Shown one piece after another: positions 25,063 to 32,865 of a DNA stretch of 64,000 nt. The notes beneath the pieces were generated by a model that did not search any database, was not told the origin of the DNA, and saw only the letters and a program-made list of their open reading frames with translations. The number at the start of each line of letters is the position of its first letter. Within the stretch, counting starts at the first letter, position 1. The position numbers and the translations under genes are program-made. Source of the DNA: CALAGB01 sp963789565 (GTDB lineage Bacteria; Chloroflexota; Chloroflexia; Thermomicrobiales; Thermomicrobiaceae); contig CAWBKX010000002.1 of the NCBI GenBank assembly GCA_963789565.1, positions 2,418,001 to 2,482,000 of the forward strand, read 5' to 3'.

Positions 25063-27618
25063 TCAGGCGGTACCCGCGGACGTCGGACGATCGTGGTCCG
25101 CCGCGTCGGCGTCGTCCGCCGGGCTGCTGGCCACAGAAGCGACGGCGCATTCGATCGTTGAGGTGATACTGGCCCAGTCCTCGCCCTCCTGTATCTGGAT
25201 TGGTTTGCCGAAGGACACACCTACCGGACCGCGTCGTGGCCAGGTTTTCCCCTTCGGCAGAATCCTGTATGTGCCCGTGATGGAGATCGGAACGACGGGA
25301 ACATGAAGCTGTGATGCGAGAACGCCAATGCCGCTGCGAAATGGCTGGAGCTTACCGGTCGGAGAGCGAGTTCCCTCCGGATAGATCAGGACCGACCAGC
25401 CAGCATCGACCAGATCGCCACAATGTTCGAGGCTTGAACGCACCGCTCCTTCGCGTGAAAAGGGGAACGTGTTCAGCAGGAGAGAGACGCTGAATCCCAG
25501 TAGTCGTGAGTGGTAGAAGTAATCTGCCGCGGCAGCCACGGCAACCCGGTGACGTAGGCTGGGCGGCAGGGACCGCAACACCGTCGGCGTATCGACGTGG
25601 CTGGAATGGTTCGCGATCAGCAGCACGGGAGGGGTCAGCTCGTTGAGATGTGATCGCCCGCTGATTATGAAGGATCGGCACATAACCCGGTGGACCGGGA
25701 ACAGCAGGAGCCGCTGGAGAACGTCGCGGAGAACCCGCATCGTCGTGCTGAGCGGCCATGCCGGGAAGACCGTTTCCGATGTGGACGCCTCGCTGCGATC
25801 AAGCAGCGCTTGAAGCTGACCAACTGTTTGAACCTCGGCGAGATCTCCATCCTCGACCGAGACGCCGATTTCTTCTTCCAGCAGCATCGCTAGCTCGACC
25901 CGTGACAGGGAATCGAGGTTGAGATCGAGCGCAAGATCGGTGTCGGGACCGATTGACTCGAGATTCACACCGCTCACGCTGCTCAGCGCGCGGCATAGCC
26001 GGTCCCATCCACTTCTCGCAGCCGGTGATGGCCCGGATGTGGTGGTTGATGATCGCTCGCCTTGTAGCGCCGCGAGTACCTCAGACCGCTTGACCTTGAA
26101 CAGGTTGGTGCGCGGGAAATCACCCTGCGTCCACAGGGTGACATCGACAATGCGCTGATGCGGGGCAAGCCTAGCGTTGACGCGACGTACGGCCTGTCTC
26201 ACCTGCGGCAAGCGTGTCGACTCATTGGAGCCGGCATCCTCCGCGATCACAACGGCGCGTACCTCCATCGCGCCATCTTCGTCGGGAATCCCAAGCACGA
26301 CACAGTCTTGAATGCCCGGTTCGGACTCGAGCTCCCGCTCGACGTCTTCAGGGTAGACCTTGAGACCGCTCGGCAGAACGATGAGATCCTTCAGGCGACC
26401 CTTCAGAAAGAGATCACCGCGGCCGCCGATTTCCCCCAGGTCACCCGTGCGAAACCAGCCGTCATCCGTGAAGGCCTCGCGCGTGCGTTCGTCGTCCTCC
26501 CAGTAGCCAGGCGTGACGTTGTCACCCTTTACCAGGATCTCATCCTCAGGTGAGAGCCGCACCAGAACACCCGGAGCGGCGCGGCCAACCGATCCCGACA
26601 TGTGTCGCCAGTAGCTGTTGGTCGCGATGATTGGCGCGCATTCGGTGGCTCCGTAGCCCTGAATGGCTCTCACCCCGAGCCGCTCCCATTCCGCCGTCAT
26701 CGACGGTTCGAGATAGGCACCGCCGCAGATCACGAAATCGAGCGCGCCGCCCAATTCTGCATGAACATCGCGAAACAGCAGCCGTCGCAGTCGGATCGGC
26801 ATATGCGCCGCCAGCTGATGGGCCCTCTGCCACTGACCGCGCCGGTGTTGTCGGTCAACATCTCGTTCGAAACCGTCGAGGAGCAGCGAAAGGACGCGCG
26901 GGACAACGACGAGCGTGGTGATGCGGTGCATTCTGAGGGCTTTGCGTATTGGCGCCGATCCCCGACCTGACGGGTAGACGATGGCGGAGCCGAGCAGCAG
27001 TGGAACGTAGAGCCCCACCGTCTGCTCGAGCATATGCGACAACGGCAGCAACGAGAGCAATCGGTAGGGTCTGTCCGGTAGCAGTTGGCGGACTGATTCG
27101 ACGCTCGAGACGATGTTGCGGTGAGTGAGGATGACGCCTTTCGGCACGCCGGTGGTGCCGGAAGTAAATACGATTTCCGCCACATCATCTGGTTCCGGTG
27201 CATCGGGAAGCGGATCGACCTTCGATGCGAACGGAATCTCTTCCAGGCGGATCGTCGAGATCCCGAATGTTTCGTTGACACTGAAGCCGGCCACGATCGC
27301 CGCTGCCCGCGTCTTCGTGACGACACGCTGGATGAACGCTTGCGTCGACATTGGATCGAGCGGTACCACGATGATCCGGGCCAGCATGGCGCCAAAATAG
27401 ATGGCAACCAACTGAGGGGAGTTTGGAGCCCAAACGATCAGGCGTTCGCCGGGCAGGATACCGCGCTCAGCGTGGAGGAAATGGGCGACCGAGTGTGACG
27501 CCTGCCAGAGTCGCTCGTATGTCCAAATATCATCTCGTAGACCGCTGCGGACTGACAGTGCCGTATTGTCGCTGTATGCGATGCGCGCCTTCTGGAGCAG
27601 GTCAATCAGCGTCTTCAT
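25063..27618 (-). CDS. Trifunctional fusion: acyl-AMP ligase, acyl carrier protein, PlsC acyltransferase
   Basis: 851 residues with three domains. Residues 1-515 are an AMP-binding acyl ligase: FTSGTTGVPKG (151-161), GYGATE (321-326), TGDLGEI (391-397), and a C-terminal Lys in NLFKVKR. Residues 540-610 are an acyl carrier domain with DLALDLNLDSLSRVEL, where Ser570 is the phosphopantetheine site. Residues 625-825 are a PlsC-type acyltransferase with NHSSHVD (670-676) and YPEGTRS (746-752). The enzyme could load a fatty acid onto its own carrier domain and pass it to a lipid acceptor. It resembles bifunctional Aas, with an ACP built in. GTG 27636 is an alternative start. Confidence 0.9.
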   Translation of the reverse strand: MKTLIDLLQKARIAYSDNTALSVRSGLRDDIWTYERLWQASHSVAHFLHAERGILPGERLIVWAPNSPQLVAIYFGAMLARIIVVPLDPMSTQAFIQRVVTKTRAAAIVAGFSVNETFGISTIRLEEIPFASKVDPLPDAPEPDDVAEIVFTSGTTGVPKGVILTHRNIVSSVESVRQLLPDRPYRLLSLLPLSHMLEQTVGLYVPLLLGSAIVYPSGRGSAPIRKALRMHRITTLVVVPRVLSLLLDGFERDVDRQHRRGQWQRAHQLAAHMPIRLRRLLFRDVHAELGGALDFVICGGAYLEPSMTAEWERLGVRAIQGYGATECAPIIATNSYWRHMSGSVGRAAPGVLVRLSPEDEILVKGDNVTPGYWEDDERTREAFTDDGWFRTGDLGEIGGRGDLFLKGRLKDLIVLPSGLKVYPEDVERELESEPGIQDCVVLGIPDEDGAMEVRAVVIAEDAGSNESTRLPQVRQAVRRVNARLAPHQRIVDVTLWTQGDFPRTNLFKVKRSEVLAALQGERSSTTTSGPSPAARSGWDRLCRALSSVSGVNLESIGPDTDLALDLNLDSLSRVELAMLLEEEIGVSVEDGDLAEVQTVGQLQALLDRSEASTSETVFPAWPLSTTMRVLRDVLQRLLLFPVHRVMCRSFIISGRSHLNELTPPVLLIANHSSHVDTPTVLRSLPPSLRHRVAVAAAADYFYHSRLLGFSVSLLLNTFPFSREGAVRSSLEHCGDLVDAGWSVLIYPEGTRSPTGKLQPFRSGIGVLASQLHVPVVPISITGTYRILPKGKTWPRRGPVGVSFGKPIQIQEGEDWASITSTIECAVASVASSPADDADAADHDRPTSAGTA

Positions 27619-27658
27619 CGACGTACCGTTCACCACGACGAGCGGTCATGAGTGCCGC

Positions 27659-29542
27659 TTAGATGGCCCCGACCTTCTCGGGCGCGCGACGGACCTCGGG
27701 CAACTGGCCCTGGGTCGCTGTTTCTGCGGGACGGGCGATCAGACGGACGTTCCCGGAGATCGAGACGTGAACGGCCCCACGAGCGATCATGCGCAGCCCG
27801 TCTATGTTGACCATGTTTGTCCGCGTCGTTTTGTTGGGCAGCACTCGCAGGCTCCGGACTTCACGCACCACCGTGCAGTAATGCTCCGGCCGCTCGAGAA
27901 TGTCGGCGGTGCGACAGGCAATGATCTGCTTCAGCATCCGTCGAACGCCGTCATAGCGGATGGCGACGACTCGGAAGGTGCCGCTCGCGAAATCGAGCCC
28001 CTTGCCGAGTGGGAAGTCGTGCCCGAGATCGCCGTTGATGACGACAATCGTTGCCCACATCTCAGGTGGCAACTGCTCGTCGTCAAGGGTGAGCGAGATC
28101 GGCGATATCCGACCGAGAAGGTGGGAAATCTGCCACCAGCCTGTCGCCAGGGCGAGCGCGACGTAGAACGGGCCGAAATCGCCGAAGAGCGTGCCTAGGA
28201 ATCCTTTGTAGTATTTGACCAGACGGCTCTCGCTGATGCGTGGCACCTCGCCAAACAGACCAAATCCGCCAAAACCAATGAGATGAGCCTGCTGTGGTTT
28301 GCCATCGCGATCGCCGGACGTGATGGATAGAATATCGGCGCCTATACCGGAATCGGTCTCGATGCCGTCTACGATGGCCTGAACGGCCCCCGGCAGATCG
28401 TCAGGGATGTTTAGCACCTTGCCGATGAGGTCGGCCGAGCCCTTACGCAGAAAGGCAAGCCGCAAGTCGGATGGGACTGCCCCGTCCACATGCGCGCCTT
28501 CCAGGACGGCATTGAATGTCCCTCCGCCGCCGGCCGAGACGAGGATGCGCCCGCCGTTGACGACGACGTTGTGTGCGACCGACCGTGCCGCGGCGTGGCT
28601 ATCGACCGGGTGCACGCGCACGGGCCGCATCGTTCTCGCTCGGAACTCCGGGCCAATCCGCCCTACCTTACGCTGATCCTGGATTGAACCGGACATCGTC
28701 GTCGCTACCACCTCGATGCGGTCCGGCCGTGCCAGCGCGATCTCCTCCGCGGACCGCTCACGTGCGATGCGTTCCATCAGTGTGGTGGCGACCACGTCTA
28801 CCGACTCGTCCAGTGTCAGTTCATCGACGCGGATGCGAACGACGGGAATTCCGCGTCGCGTCTGGAGAAGACGGCAGACCCGGTCATAGGCGCGGCCAAG
28901 CTCCGCGAGAAATGGCTCCGTCTCGTGGGTCTGGAGCGGACGGCCGCGTGCCCGAATACGCTCGAGCGCCACCGCCGGATCCAGTTCAAGCAGGAAGATC
29001 AGGTCAGGATAGCTGAAACGACCGAGCCGCAGCCGGTTCAATACCAGGAGCTCCGGTGACCGGCGCAGATAGAAGGCGGTCTTCGACAACGGGATGGTTT
29101 CCTCGCCGGTAAGGTAGCTGAGCGCCTGGTAGAACTCCTCATCGCCGCTCGACAACTCCTGGCGGTAGAAGCGAGCCGCGGCCCAGGCTGCTGAGTTGAT
29201 CAGCGACTCGCCGTCGGTCAGGATCACGTCACGCGCCTCATGAACGGCGAGATATTCGCGCATCCGGGTGCGTTCCGTCAGTTCCAGGAACTTGAGATTC
29301 TTGTAGAGTCCCTGCCAACGCAAACCTTTGGCGAACCTGCCAACGGCGTGTGCGAAGCCCGACGCGGGTACGTCTGATCGCTCGTGAAGTGGCTCGTCCG
29401 GCCCACCGCTCAGCGCGACGTCGCCGACACCGGCGACGTGAATCTGATCCGATAGCCGTTCGAGCGCCCCGCGAAAGACAGAGCTCTTGCCGCATCCATC
29501 GATACCCACGATCGCGGCGACGATCGATGCGTTGGTGTTCAT
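27659..29542 (-). CDS. Fusion of a thymidylate-kinase-like P-loop kinase and a diacylglycerol-kinase-like domain
   Basis: 627 residues. Residues 1-265 are a P-loop kinase with VGIDGCGKSS (12-21), FLLELDPAVALERIRARG and a lid region, of the thymidylate-kinase type. Residues 300-610 resemble the DAGK/sphingosine-kinase catalytic domain: NGGRILVSAGGGGTFNAVLEG, LAFLRKGSADLIGKVLNIP and HLIGFGGFGLFGEV. The usual GGDGT of lipid kinases reads GGGGT here (338-342), so the key Asp is missing. The start at 29542 follows AGAGAG by 8 bp. Its stop is 40 bp before the acyl-AMP ligase fusion, so both form one operon, probably in lipid synthesis. Confidence 0.8.
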   Translation of the reverse strand: MNTNASIVAAIVGIDGCGKSSVFRGALERLSDQIHVAGVGDVALSGGPDEPLHERSDVPASGFAHAVGRFAKGLRWQGLYKNLKFLELTERTRMREYLAVHEARDVILTDGESLINSAAWAAARFYRQELSSGDEEFYQALSYLTGEETIPLSKTAFYLRRSPELLVLNRLRLGRFSYPDLIFLLELDPAVALERIRARGRPLQTHETEPFLAELGRAYDRVCRLLQTRRGIPVVRIRVDELTLDESVDVVATTLMERIARERSAEEIALARPDRIEVVATTMSGSIQDQRKVGRIGPEFRARTMRPVRVHPVDSHAAARSVAHNVVVNGGRILVSAGGGGTFNAVLEGAHVDGAVPSDLRLAFLRKGSADLIGKVLNIPDDLPGAVQAIVDGIETDSGIGADILSITSGDRDGKPQQAHLIGFGGFGLFGEVPRISESRLVKYYKGFLGTLFGDFGPFYVALALATGWWQISHLLGRISPISLTLDDEQLPPEMWATIVVINGDLGHDFPLGKGLDFASGTFRVVAIRYDGVRRMLKQIIACRTADILERPEHYCTVVREVRSLRVLPNKTTRTNMVNIDGLRMIARGAVHVSISGNVRLIARPAETATQGQLPEVRRAPEKVGAI

Positions 29543-29754
29543 GTCGTGTCTCTCTTTCGTGTCCACAGGAACATCTCGACTAGGAAGCGGACGACACAAG
29601 ACCCGACGAACCAGGGCTCGCCGATGCATTCAGGGTACCGATCGCCGTATGTCAATAGTGGGAAACGTGGAGGTCAAGCGTGTCAGCTCTGTGACAGTGC
29701 TCACTTGTCAGCGGGAAGTGAGTGTCGTCTGAGGACCAAGACACCGCGACGACT

Positions 29755-29789
29755 GATGAGGCCACGCCGATGTCACAAGTGGCCTCATC
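29755..29789 (-). terminator. Hairpin after the minus-strand membrane protein gene
   Basis: GATGAGGCCAC (29755-29765) pairs perfectly with GTGGCCTCATC (29779-29789), 11 bp with a 13-nt loop. It lies 13 bp past the stop at 29802. No T-run. Confidence 0.5.
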
Positions 29790-29801
29790 GGAAATCGATA
29801 C

Positions 29802-30209
29802 TCAGCACGCGCGGCGCAGTCCCAAGTATTCAATATCGGCGAACGCCAGTACGAGGAACGCCTGGATGACCACGAAAGCGGTACCCCAGCCTGTTGGGTC
29901 AACCCAGCCGGTGAAGAGGAGGAGGATGCTGGCGAACGTCCAGACGACGTTCAGTCCAACGATTGTCCAGGCGGCGGATCGAGTGATCGTGCTGCGTGTG
30001 GCGATGAACGCCAGCACCCCGGCGTAGGGGAACAAACAGATACCAGTGACGCGCAGAAACGAGACTGACAGACCCAGAGGGTCTGCCAGCTCGCCCGCGC
30101 CGAGAGCCAGCACCAGCCCGGACAGCGCCACGACCACCGCGTCGGCCGTGAGCGATCGTCGCAGCAAGCCGTCGGGTTGCACTGAAATGTTAGGTGCCGT
30201 GCTGCTCAT
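29802..30209 (-). CDS. Four-helix membrane protein, unknown function
   Basis: 135 residues with four hydrophobic segments (ADAVVVALSGLVLALGAG, RVTGICLFPYAGVLAFIA, AWTIVGLNVVWTFASILLLF, GTAFVVIQAFLVLAFADIEYLGL). The pattern resembles small SPW/DoxX-like integral proteins, but no named family is certain. The start at 30209 follows GGAG by 6 bp. It lies 36 bp downstream of the SnoaL-like gene on the same strand, so they share a transcript. Confidence 0.65.
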   Translation of the reverse strand: MSSTAPNISVQPDGLLRRSLTADAVVVALSGLVLALGAGELADPLGLSVSFLRVTGICLFPYAGVLAFIATRSTITRSAAWTIVGLNVVWTFASILLLFTGWVDPTGWGTAFVVIQAFLVLAFADIEYLGLRRAC

Positions 30210-30245
30210 GGTTGGCTCCATTCGCGATGGTTCGGCTGAGTGGAA

Positions 30246-30626
30246 TTACCCGGCCAGTAGCTCCGCAGGAACCTCATCCAGGAATCCGGTGATGACCTGA
30301 AGTCGCCCATCCTCGGCGACCAATCCGAAATCGGTCCCTTTCACGATCGCGAGGCCGTCGATCGGTTCCATCAGCTCCCAGCTGAAGCGCAGTCGATCGT
30401 GGTGTTGATCGACATCGCTCGAGAGCCGGAAGCGGTGCTCCGGGAACTGCTGCTGAAAACCCGCCACCAGGGCGTCGATGCCTTCGTGTCCGTTGGCGCT
30501 GAAGAGGGGGCCGACGTAGCTGGAGTCGTCATCCCAGGTCTGGGCGATCAGATCGCGTCGTCGGGCGCCGTCGGTTTCGTTCCAGACGGCGATGTAGCGC
30601 TCGACAACGTTGTCTGTCTGGCTCAT
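30246..30626 (-). CDS. SnoaL-like (NTF2 fold) protein
   Basis: 126 residues. DNVVERYIAVWNETDGARRRDLIAQTWDDDSSYVGP and HEGIDALVAGFQQQFPEHRFRLSSDVDQHHDRLRFSWEL are the standard SnoaL-like cone fold with a hydrophobic pocket. It could be a cyclase, isomerase or ligand-binding protein. The start at 30626 follows GGAGG by 6 bp. It is divergent from an XRE regulator at 30761, which may control it. Confidence 0.8.
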   Translation of the reverse strand: MSQTDNVVERYIAVWNETDGARRRDLIAQTWDDDSSYVGPLFSANGHEGIDALVAGFQQQFPEHRFRLSSDVDQHHDRLRFSWELMEPIDGLAIVKGTDFGLVAEDGRLQVITGFLDEVPAELLAG

Positions 30627-30760
30627 GTGTACCTCCATGTACTTCAGTTGCGGCCGTGGCCGCCATCCGTTCACTGATCACATCCTAAACAGGCAGCTGT
30701 GCGGCGTCGATTACGTTGCAGGTAATGGTGAGTTCGTCCGGCAGACGCTAGGATGGCACT

Positions 30761-31561
30761 ATGGTTACCGCGGAACGTCCAGTCGGAGAACTATTGCGTG
30801 AGTGGCGCCAGCACCGGCGCCGCAGCCAGCTCGACGTGGCGCTCGATGCGGGCGTCTCGACCAGGCACATCAGCTTTGTCGAGACCGGTCGCTCGTTGCC
30901 GAGCCGCGATATGTTGCTGCATTTGGCCGAACATCTCGAGGTGCCCTTGCGCGATCAGAATCAGATGTTGATTGCCGCGGGCTACGCGCCGGTTTACACT
31001 CAGCGGCCGCTTGACGATCCATCGATGCGGGTCGCGCGCGAGGCGGTCGAACTGGTTCTGGCTGGGCACGAGCCCTATCCGGCGCTGGCGGTCGATCGAC
31101 ACTGGACGTTGGTGACGGCCAATCGCGCCACCGGCATGCTGCTCGCCGGCGTCGCCCCGGAGTTGCTCGAGCCGCCCGTCAACGTGCTTCGCATCAGCCT
31201 GCATCCGCAGGGTCTGGCTCCGCGCATTGCCAACCTGGCAGAGTGGCGACATCACGTGCTGGAGCGGCTGCGCCAGCAGATTGACGTGACGGCCGACCCG
31301 GTTTTGACGGCGCTGTTCGATGAGCTGCGGAAGTATCCGGTAGACGACGTCGGAGTGGGCGACTCCGCAAGCTTCCAGCGCTATGGCGGGTTGGTCGTGC
31401 CAGTGCGCATTCGGACGGAAGCCGGAATCCTCTCCTTCTTCAGCACCACCACCGTCTTCGGCACGGCCATTGATGTGACGCTATCGGAGCTGACGATCGA
31501 GTCCTTCTTCCCGGCCGACGAGGCGACAGCCAGGGCCTTCGCGAGAGCCCACGAGAAATAG
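30761..31561 (+). CDS. XRE-family regulator with MmyB-like ligand domain
   Basis: 266 residues. The helix-turn-helix occupies residues 8-65 (LLREWRQHRRRSQLDVALDAGVSTRHISFVETGRSLPSRDML). The C-terminal 170 residues are the MmyB-type PAS-like ligand domain (HWTLVTANRA, GLAPRIANLAEWRHHVLERL, FFSTTTVFGTAIDVTLSELTIESFFPADEAT). Regulators of this type usually control an adjacent, often divergent, oxidoreductase or hydrolase gene. Candidates here are the divergent SnoaL-like gene and the alpha/beta hydrolase 31 bp downstream. Confidence 0.85.
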   Translation: MVTAERPVGELLREWRQHRRRSQLDVALDAGVSTRHISFVETGRSLPSRDMLLHLAEHLEVPLRDQNQMLIAAGYAPVYTQRPLDDPSMRVAREAVELVLAGHEPYPALAVDRHWTLVTANRATGMLLAGVAPELLEPPVNVLRISLHPQGLAPRIANLAEWRHHVLERLRQQIDVTADPVLTALFDELRKYPVDDVGVGDSASFQRYGGLVVPVRIRTEAGILSFFSTTTVFGTAIDVTLSELTIESFFPADEATARAFARAHEK

Positions 31562-31592
31562 TGGGCAAGCAGGATCGGAGCGGTTGACCAGC

Positions 31593-32393
31593 ATGATCCA
31601 GAAGAGTCACGTGGTCATCGACGGGCGTCGCGTCGCGTATCAGTCCGCAGGGTCCGGTCCGGCTGTGGTGCTGCTGCATGGCATCGGTGGCAATGCGACG
31701 CAATGGCGCGCGCAACTGGAAGGGTTGCTCGACGAGTTTGAACTGGTCGCCTGGGACACGCCCGGCTACGGTGAGTCTGACGACCCCGACGGCGACTGGC
31801 GCATGGCCGACTACGCCGAGGTGCTGGTGAAGCTGCTGGATCACCTGCGGTTCGATCGGGTGCACCTGATCGGCCAGTCCTGGGGTGGCGTACTGGCGCA
31901 GGAGTTTATGCGCGGGCACGCCGATCGCGTGCGCTCGCTGGTCCTCTCCGACACCTTCCCCGGCGACGCCTGTCGCCCTGAAACGGAGCGCAACGCCAGC
32001 CTACAAGGACGACTCAAGGCGCTGGAGACGATGACCCCGGCCGAGATGGCGACTTCTCGGTTACCCATGTTGGTGCCGGAAGGGACGTCGCAAACGGTCA
32101 AGGACGAGGTCGAGGCCATGCTGGCTATGATCCACCCCAGTGGCTACCGGCAGGCGGCCATTGCGTTACACCATTCAGACGAGCGAGATGTGTTGTCGAC
32201 CATCGACGTGCCCACGCTGGTAATCGCCGGAGAGCACGACCACATCGTGCCGTTGCACCTCTCACAATTGCTTGTCGATGGTATTCCCGGTGCCCGGCTC
32301 GTGATCATCCAGAGAACCGGACACCTGAGCAATCAGGAGCAGCCTGCGACGTACAACGCGCAGCTGCGCGAATTTCTGAGCAGTCTGGGGTGA
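31593..32393 (+). CDS. Alpha/beta hydrolase
   Basis: 266 residues. HGIGGNATQWRAQLEGL is the oxyanion segment, GQSWGG the nucleophile elbow, VIAGEHDHIVP the acid strand and RTGHLSNQEQPATY the histidine loop, so the Ser-Asp-His triad is complete. It resembles carboxylesterases and enol-lactonases. The substrate is not evident. It follows the XRE/MmyB regulator by 31 bp and is probably co-transcribed. ATG 31593 is preferred to TTG 31584. Confidence 0.85.
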   Translation: MIQKSHVVIDGRRVAYQSAGSGPAVVLLHGIGGNATQWRAQLEGLLDEFELVAWDTPGYGESDDPDGDWRMADYAEVLVKLLDHLRFDRVHLIGQSWGGVLAQEFMRGHADRVRSLVLSDTFPGDACRPETERNASLQGRLKALETMTPAEMATSRLPMLVPEGTSQTVKDEVEAMLAMIHPSGYRQAAIALHHSDERDVLSTIDVPTLVIAGEHDHIVPLHLSQLLVDGIPGARLVIIQRTGHLSNQEQPATYNAQLREFLSSLG

Positions 32394-32476
32394 GGGATGG
32401 TTTAAGAATAAGGTCGGTCCTCGCGCCACGTTCACCCGGCGTTCACCCAGGACTAAAGATCCTGGGCTACTCTAGA

Positions 32477-32576
32477 CGAAGCCCACTGAAGGGGCTAGGA
32501 CCGATTGACGAAATCTGTCAAATATCTTCTCAATATCACGCATCCTGCACTATTTCAGTCCCTTCAGTGGACTTCG
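32477..32576. repeat. Inverted repeat, 16 of 17 bp, MITE-like
   Basis: Arms at 32477-32493 (CGAAGCCCACTGAAGGG) and 32560-32576 (CCCTTCAGTGGACTTCG) match with one mismatch. The 66-bp interior is AT-richer than its surroundings. No target duplication is visible. It could be a small non-autonomous element or a structured leader. Confidence 0.5.
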
Positions 32577-32581
32577 CATTT

Positions 32582-32607
32582 GTAGCGCTGCGGCTTTAGC
32601 CCAGCGC
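32582..32607 (+). repeat. REP-like hairpin (GTAG type)
   Basis: GTAGCGCT with an imperfect stem closing at AGCGC (GCGCT...GGC-ttta-GCC...AGCGC). Same opening GTAG and position outside genes as the other family members. Confidence 0.5.
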
Positions 32608-32865
32608 GCACGGCGGAGCGAATGCCGATCTAATTTGTCAACCATCATTCAACCCAGGGCGAGTGGCGAGCGAGTACCGGATCATTCTGTCAATCACATT
32701 TTGTCCCGCGCGCACGGCGGAGCGAACGCACGTTGAGCAAAATCGGCTTTGACGCGACCTTTTCGCCAGAACTGCGTCATCAGATCGAGCGGGCACTGAT
32801 GCTGCTTGAATAGGCTGAAACGAGCGCTACGCGCGATCAGTGCTCGACGGTCGGAATAGGGACGG

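Larger units (their letters stand above)
32394..32865. other. Repeat-rich intergenic region
   Basis: 470 bp without a gene. It contains a 17-bp inverted repeat 66 bp apart (32477-32576), a GTAG-type hairpin (32582-32607) and an exact 18-bp direct repeat (CGCGCACGGCGGAGCGAA) at 32605-32622 and 32709-32726, 104 bp apart. Confidence 0.6.
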
